From positions 1-64,000 of the forward strand of contig JADLAY010000073.1 in assembly GCA_020849765.1 (NCBI GenBank): 64,000 bases of DNA, in the 5' to 3' direction. Made by a program: the position numbers and the translations under genes. This DNA comes from Anaerolineae bacterium. Lineage in GTDB: Bacteria; Chloroflexota; Anaerolineae; Aggregatilineales; Phototrophicaceae. Under the pieces are notes generated by a model, which did not search any database, was not told the origin of the DNA, and worked only from the letters and a program-made list of their open reading frames with translations. This document shows positions 60,819 to 64,000 of the stretch, piece by piece (position 1 is the stretch's first letter; the number at the start of each line of letters is the position of its first letter).

Positions 60819-61037
60819 CAACAGGAATAGTCTTGTGGCATCATTCTAGCGGGCAGACTCGCATAAGCCAACGACCATATGGGACCGGTCGCGTTCGGTG
60901 ATTTGTCTTCAATTTCGCCGCCGACGGCTGAAGCCAGTCGGCCAAAGGGCATCAAGCCACCTGAAGCGGCTATGAGCGTCTGCGCAGAAGCGAGCGAGTC
61001 TCGCTGTTCAAGCGTGCTTCTGTAAGATGGAAAGCGC

Positions 61038-61520
61038 TCAATCCTCCGCGCGATAGTCACCGTGGACGCCGCCGCGCTTTTCCAGCAGGCGGATGTCGCC
61101 GATGCGCATCGCCCGGTCGACCGCCTTCGCCATGTCGTAGATGGTCAGGGCGGCGGCACTGACTGCGGTCAGCGCTTCCATCTCGACGCCCGTCTTGCCG
61201 ATCGTGCGCGCCGTCGCCGTGATGCGCGCGGCATTGGCCGCCTCGTCGAGCGCGATCTCCACGTCGAGATGCGTCAGCGCGATCGGATGGCATAGCGGGA
61301 TGATGTCGGCGGTGCGCTTGGCCGCCATGATCCCGGCGATGCGCGCGATCGTCAGCACGTCGCCCTTCTTGATCGCGCCGTCGCGGATCAGGCGCAGCGT
61401 CTCCGGCTGCATCGTCACCGTCCCCGCGGCGACAGCAATACGTTCGCTGTCAGGCTTGGCGCCGACGTCGACCATGCGCGCCTTGCCTTCAGAATCGAGA
61501 TGGGTCAGTTCGTCAGTCAT
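61038..61520 (-). CDS. moaC: Cyclic pyranopterin monophosphate synthase
   Basis: This 160-residue MoaC starts LTHLDSEGKARMVDVGAKP and has KKGDVLTIARIAGIMAAKRTADIIPLCHPIALTHL and GVEMEALTAVSAAALTIYDMAKAVDRAM, including the conserved His and Lys. Works with MoaA (not seen in this window) to form precursor Z. A heptamer array lies just upstream. Confidence 0.95.
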   Translation of the reverse strand: MTDELTHLDSEGKARMVDVGAKPDSERIAVAAGTVTMQPETLRLIRDGAIKKGDVLTIARIAGIMAAKRTADIIPLCHPIALTHLDVEIALDEAANAARITATARTIGKTGVEMEALTAVSAAALTIYDMAKAVDRAMRIGDIRLLEKRGGVHGDYRAED

Positions 61521-61526
61521 GATGGC

Positions 61527-61568
61527 GGCTCTTGGCTATTTGGCAGTTGGGTATTGGCGGTTGGCATA
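61527..61568 (+). repeat. Heptamer tandem array 4
   Basis: TTGGCAG, TTGGGTA, TTGGCGG, TTGGCAT follow an 8-nt unit TTGGCTAT. The consensus TTGGCNN is the reverse complement of NNGCCAA. It starts 7 bp upstream of the moaC start codon. Confidence 0.85.
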
Positions 61569-61628
61569 TGCCTCATTTAAGCGGAAAGGATGAGCGAGTG
61601 CAATGGCCTCCCCTCAAACGCTGGGTCC

Positions 61629-61648
61629 GGGCGCATCGTGATGCGCCC
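61629..61648 (+). repeat. GGGCGCATC palindrome
   Basis: Perfect 9-bp arms GGGCGCATC / GATGCGCCC with 2-nt loop, followed by CTACG; GTAGGG family. Confidence 0.75.
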
Positions 61649-61661
61649 CTACGAACCCCCA

Positions 61662-61736
61662 CTCTGTGACCTCTGTGACTCTGTGGTTCATCCCAACAGC
61701 CAACAGCCGCATTGCGTCTTCCCCGCCTTTGCGGTT
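61662..61736 (+). repeat. Nonamer array
   Basis: CTCTGTGAC, CTCTGTGAC, TCTGTGGTT at 61662-61688 and CATTGCGTC, TTCCCCGCC, TTTGCGGTT at 61710-61736, with a short heptamer pair (CCCAACA, GCCAACA) between them. Confidence 0.7.
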
Positions 61737-61780
61737 CAATCTGCGCGCATGATTCATCATCACAGGCAGGATAGGTTCTC

Positions 61781-62632
61781 ATGAAGGTCGTGGTCACGGG
61801 CGGCAGCGGATTGACCGGTTATGCCGTCGTACAGGATCTGGTCGCGCACGGCGTCGAGGTCGTCAGCATCGACCGGTCGCCGCTGCCGGAAGCCATCGCC
61901 CCCTACAAGCTGGTTGATTGCGAGGACATCGGCCAGGTCTACGGCGCGCTGGCCGGGGCGGACGCGGTCGTGCATCTGGCCGCCATCCCGCGCCCGACCT
62001 ATCACACGCCAGAGCAGGTCTTCCGCACCAATGTGATGGCGGCCTTCAACGTGTTCGAGGTGGCCGCCTCGCTCGGCATCGCGCGTGTCGTCAACGTCAG
62101 CAGTATGTCGGTGCTCGGCGTGCCGTTCTTCTACACGGCATTCAAGCCGCGCTACCTGCCGATTGACGAGGAGCATCCCAAGACGCCGGAGGATGCCTAC
62201 GCCATCTCGAAATATGTCGGCGAGGAGCTGGCCGATGCGTTCGTGCGCCGCTGCGCGGGAGCGTTGAGCGTCGTCAGCCTGCGCTTCCCGTGGATTCATA
62301 CGCCAGAGACGTTCAAGGCGCAGTTGTGGCCGCATTGGGACGACCCGGCCTTCGGCGCGACCAACCTGTGGAGCTACATCGACACGCGCGACGTCGGCCA
62401 GATCTGCCGCCTCGCGCTGACGACAGAGATCACCGGGCACGAGCCATTCTTCGCCAGCGCCGCCAACTCATTCATGAACCAGGACATCGTCCCGCTGGCC
62501 CGCGAATTCTATCCCGGCGCCGAGATCAAGCCCGGCTTCGAGGGCAATCGCTCGCTGTTCGACTATGCCAAAGCCGCGCGCGTCCTTAGCTATGCCCCGG
62601 CCTACTCGTGGGAGATGTACGGGCTGGCGTGA
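61781..62632 (+). CDS. NAD-dependent epimerase/dehydratase
   Basis: This 283-residue extended SDR protein has VVVTGGSGLTGYAVVQDLVAHGVEV (nucleotide-binding Gly-rich loop), VVHLAAIPRP, NVSSMSVLG and YAISKYVGE (catalytic YxxxK). It would act on a sugar nucleotide or similar; substrate unknown. ATG follows CAGGATAGG. Confidence 0.9.
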   Translation: MKVVVTGGSGLTGYAVVQDLVAHGVEVVSIDRSPLPEAIAPYKLVDCEDIGQVYGALAGADAVVHLAAIPRPTYHTPEQVFRTNVMAAFNVFEVAASLGIARVVNVSSMSVLGVPFFYTAFKPRYLPIDEEHPKTPEDAYAISKYVGEELADAFVRRCAGALSVVSLRFPWIHTPETFKAQLWPHWDDPAFGATNLWSYIDTRDVGQICRLALTTEITGHEPFFASAANSFMNQDIVPLAREFYPGAEIKPGFEGNRSLFDYAKAARVLSYAPAYSWEMYGLA

Positions 62633-62653
62633 GGGCTAGGTGACGGGGAGAGA

Positions 62654-62724
62654 GGGTGCTCAGTGCTCGGTAGTCGGTGCTCAGAAATATGGTGATGAGC
62701 AATGAGCAGCGAGTAATGAGTGAG
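62654..62724 (+). repeat. Heptamer tandem arrays 5a and 5b
   Basis: 5a: GGGTGCT, CAGTGCT, CGGTAGT, CGGTGCT, CAGAAAT from 62654. 5b: GATGAGC, AATGAGC, AGCGAGT, AATGAGT from 62694. 5a is the reverse complement type of array 3 (ACTGAGC-like). Confidence 0.8.
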
Positions 62725-62751
62725 GAAAACCCGGAGTTGACGTTCGATTTC

Positions 62752-62800
62752 TGGCTAATGGCCAAGAGTTAACGACTAACAGCCAGTCGCCAAAAGCCAA
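62752..62800 (+). repeat. Heptamer tandem array 5c
   Basis: TGGCTAA, TGGCCAA, GAGTTAA, CGACTAA, CAGCCAG, TCGCCAA, AAGCCAA: seven units, consensus NNGCYAA, the same as array 2. Confidence 0.88.
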
Positions 62801-62890
62801 TCCCCCACAATTATTTCACCATATTGGCGCAGGCGCAGTTTTGTTACACTTAAGACGACCAGCCTCGAACAAGACTGGAGTGGTATCGTA

Positions 62891-64000
62891 TTGGCAGCAC
62901 ATCTCACTGCGCAGGGCCTGACATCCGCAGAAGTCGCCGAACGCGTCCAGCGTGGTGAAACCAACCGGTTCAAAGCACGCGGTGGCCGCACATACGTGCA
63001 GATCATCCGCGAGAACGTCTTCAATCTCTTCAACATCATCCTGACGGTTTTGCTGTTCGTGGTGCTGCTCCAGGGCGATTACGCGACCGTGGTCTTCGCC
63101 GGGTTCAGCGTCTTCTGGAACTCCGTGCTCGGCATGTTCCAGGAGATCAACGCCAAGCGCAAGCTGGATCAACTGGCGGCGCTGGCAGCACACGACGTCC
63201 AGGTCTGGCGTGACGGCAAGCTGACACACATCCCGATCGCCGAGATCGTCAAAGACGACGTGCTGCCGATCGCTCCCGGCGACCGCATGGTCGTCGACGG
63301 GCGAGTCCTCTCCAGCGACGCCCTCGAAATGGACGAATCGCAGCTCACTGGCGAAAGCGACGCCGTGCTCAAAGAGGCGGACGATCAGATCCATTCCGGC
63401 TCGTTCTGCATCGCGGGGACGGGTGTCATGGTCGCCACCCGCGTCGGCAAAGACAGCGCGATCAACAAGCTGTCGACCGTCGCCAAGACCTACCGCCGCG
63501 TGCTGACGCCAACGCAGCAGAAGCTGGCCGCCATCGTCCAGATGTCCGTCATCGTCATGGCGATATGCACGCCGATGATCTTCATCAGCGGCTACCTGAA
63601 CACCAACATGCTCGTGCCGGAGTTGGAGACGTTCCGCAATGCCGTCGTCTTCGTCACCAGCCTGGTGCCGCAGGGCCTCGTGCTGACGGCCATCCTGGCG
63701 CTGACAATCGGCGCGATCTCGATCAGCCGCCACCAGACGCTCGTCCAGCGCGTCAACGCCGTCGAATCGATGGCGAACGTGACCACGCTCTGCTTCGACA
63801 AGACCGGCACACTGACGCGCAACCAACTGCGCGTGATTGACATCGAATCGCTCAATGGTGAGGACGTCGAGGACACGCGGTCGCGGCTGTCGCTCTACGT
63901 CAATAATCTCGGCCATCTCAACCGCACCGCCGCCGCCGTCGCCTTGTTCACCAACGATATCGAAGACACGCTGCCGCCCGCCATCGTCAAGACGCGCGAA
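62891..64000 (+). CDS. Cation-translocating P-type ATPase, N-terminal part
   Basis: The frame starts at TTG 62891 (GGAG at 62877-62880) and continues past the window end, with 370 residues visible. The visible part has the N-terminal cytoplasmic segment, two membrane helices (NVFNLFNIILTVLLFVVLLQ; VVFAGFSVFWNSVLGMFQ), the actuator TGES loop (QLTGES) and phosphorylation motif CFDKTGTLTRNQL. It resembles HAD-IC cation ATPases; transported ion unknown. The C-terminal helices are outside the window. Confidence 0.92.
   Translation, partial: MAAHLTAQGLTSAEVAERVQRGETNRFKARGGRTYVQIIRENVFNLFNIILTVLLFVVLLQGDYATVVFAGFSVFWNSVLGMFQEINAKRKLDQLAALAAHDVQVWRDGKLTHIPIAEIVKDDVLPIAPGDRMVVDGRVLSSDALEMDESQLTGESDAVLKEADDQIHSGSFCIAGTGVMVATRVGKDSAINKLSTVAKTYRRVLTPTQQKLAAIVQMSVIVMAICTPMIFISGYLNTNMLVPELETFRNAVVFVTSLVPQGLVLTAILALTIGAISISRHQTLVQRVNAVESMANVTTLCFDKTGTLTRNQLRVIDIESLNGEDVEDTRSRLSLYVNNLGHLNRTAAAVALFTNDIEDTLPPAIVKTRE

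Overview
The window looks like chromosomal DNA of a GC-rich bacterium, most likely a Chloroflexota member (Anaerolineae-like). This is inferred from gene content and style: Pro/Thr-rich 'TPTPT' linkers on surface proteins, a BTAD-STAND-TPR regulator, Uma2, GxxExxY and several DinB-superfamily proteins, a fused SdhC/SdhD, and many degenerate short tandem arrays between genes. No rRNA, tRNA or CRISPR array was recognised.

Layout. 1-5 kb: an exonuclease/endonuclease/phosphatase-fold membrane protein, the infC-rpmI-rplT operon (infC on a non-AUG start), an SH3/Excalibur surface protein and a SpoU methyltransferase. 5-9.5 kb: dnaE carrying a 175-residue mini-intein. 9.6-12 kb: an 11-CxxCH multihaem cytochrome interrupted by one in-frame TGA, then an exported tandem rhodanese. 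12-18.9 kb: TIR + TIR-like protein with a DUF433 partner, an AhpD-like protein behind a consensus CRP-type site, two PIN toxin/antitoxin pairs flanking an ALDH16-like double aldehyde dehydrogenase, and a Uma2 nuclease. 19-28 kb: GH13 glycosidase, P450, AraC regulator, the sdhCD-A-B operon and a SnoaL-like protein. 28.6-36.9 kb: BTAD-STAND regulator, membrane-anchored Mrr-like nuclease, a 1.9 kb AT-richer cassette (TcmP + Gp37/Gp68-type three-Cys protein) bounded by a perfect 22-bp direct repeat at the 3' end of a thioesterase gene, then a DinB/TetR pair with matching operators. 37-49 kb: rplI, a RodZ-like protein, membrane TIR protein, alpha/beta hydrolase, phnX, DinB/GNAT genes, panC, panB, GNAT, DUF2520 and purine nucleoside phosphorylase. 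49-64 kb: SGNH hydrolase, tyrosine phosphatase, PAS histidine kinase, YqeC-MocA fusion, rnc, a frameshifted GxxExxY gene, fabF, YbhB, MoaD-MoaE fusion, CoA-binding protein, metY-type sulfhydrylase, moaC, an epimerase and the 5' part of a P-type ATPase.

Themes. Information processing (infC, rpmI, rplT, rplI, dnaE, rnc), central metabolism (sdh, panB/C, fabF, metY) and molybdenum-cofactor genes (moaC, MoaD-MoaE, YqeC-MocA) are interleaved with defence/stress-type modules (TIR proteins, PIN pairs, Mrr, TcmP cassette). The best candidates for an undescribed system are the repeat-bounded TcmP/three-Cys cassette, which has no recombinase of its own, and the double-TIR + DUF433 pair. Four kinds of intergenic repeat recur: heptamer arrays (core NNGCYAA), nonamer arrays (core around AACCGCAAA), GTAGGG...CCCTAC palindromes (one of them translated inside the DnaE intein), and a CCCTCACC...GGGATGAGGGT element that abuts stop codons.
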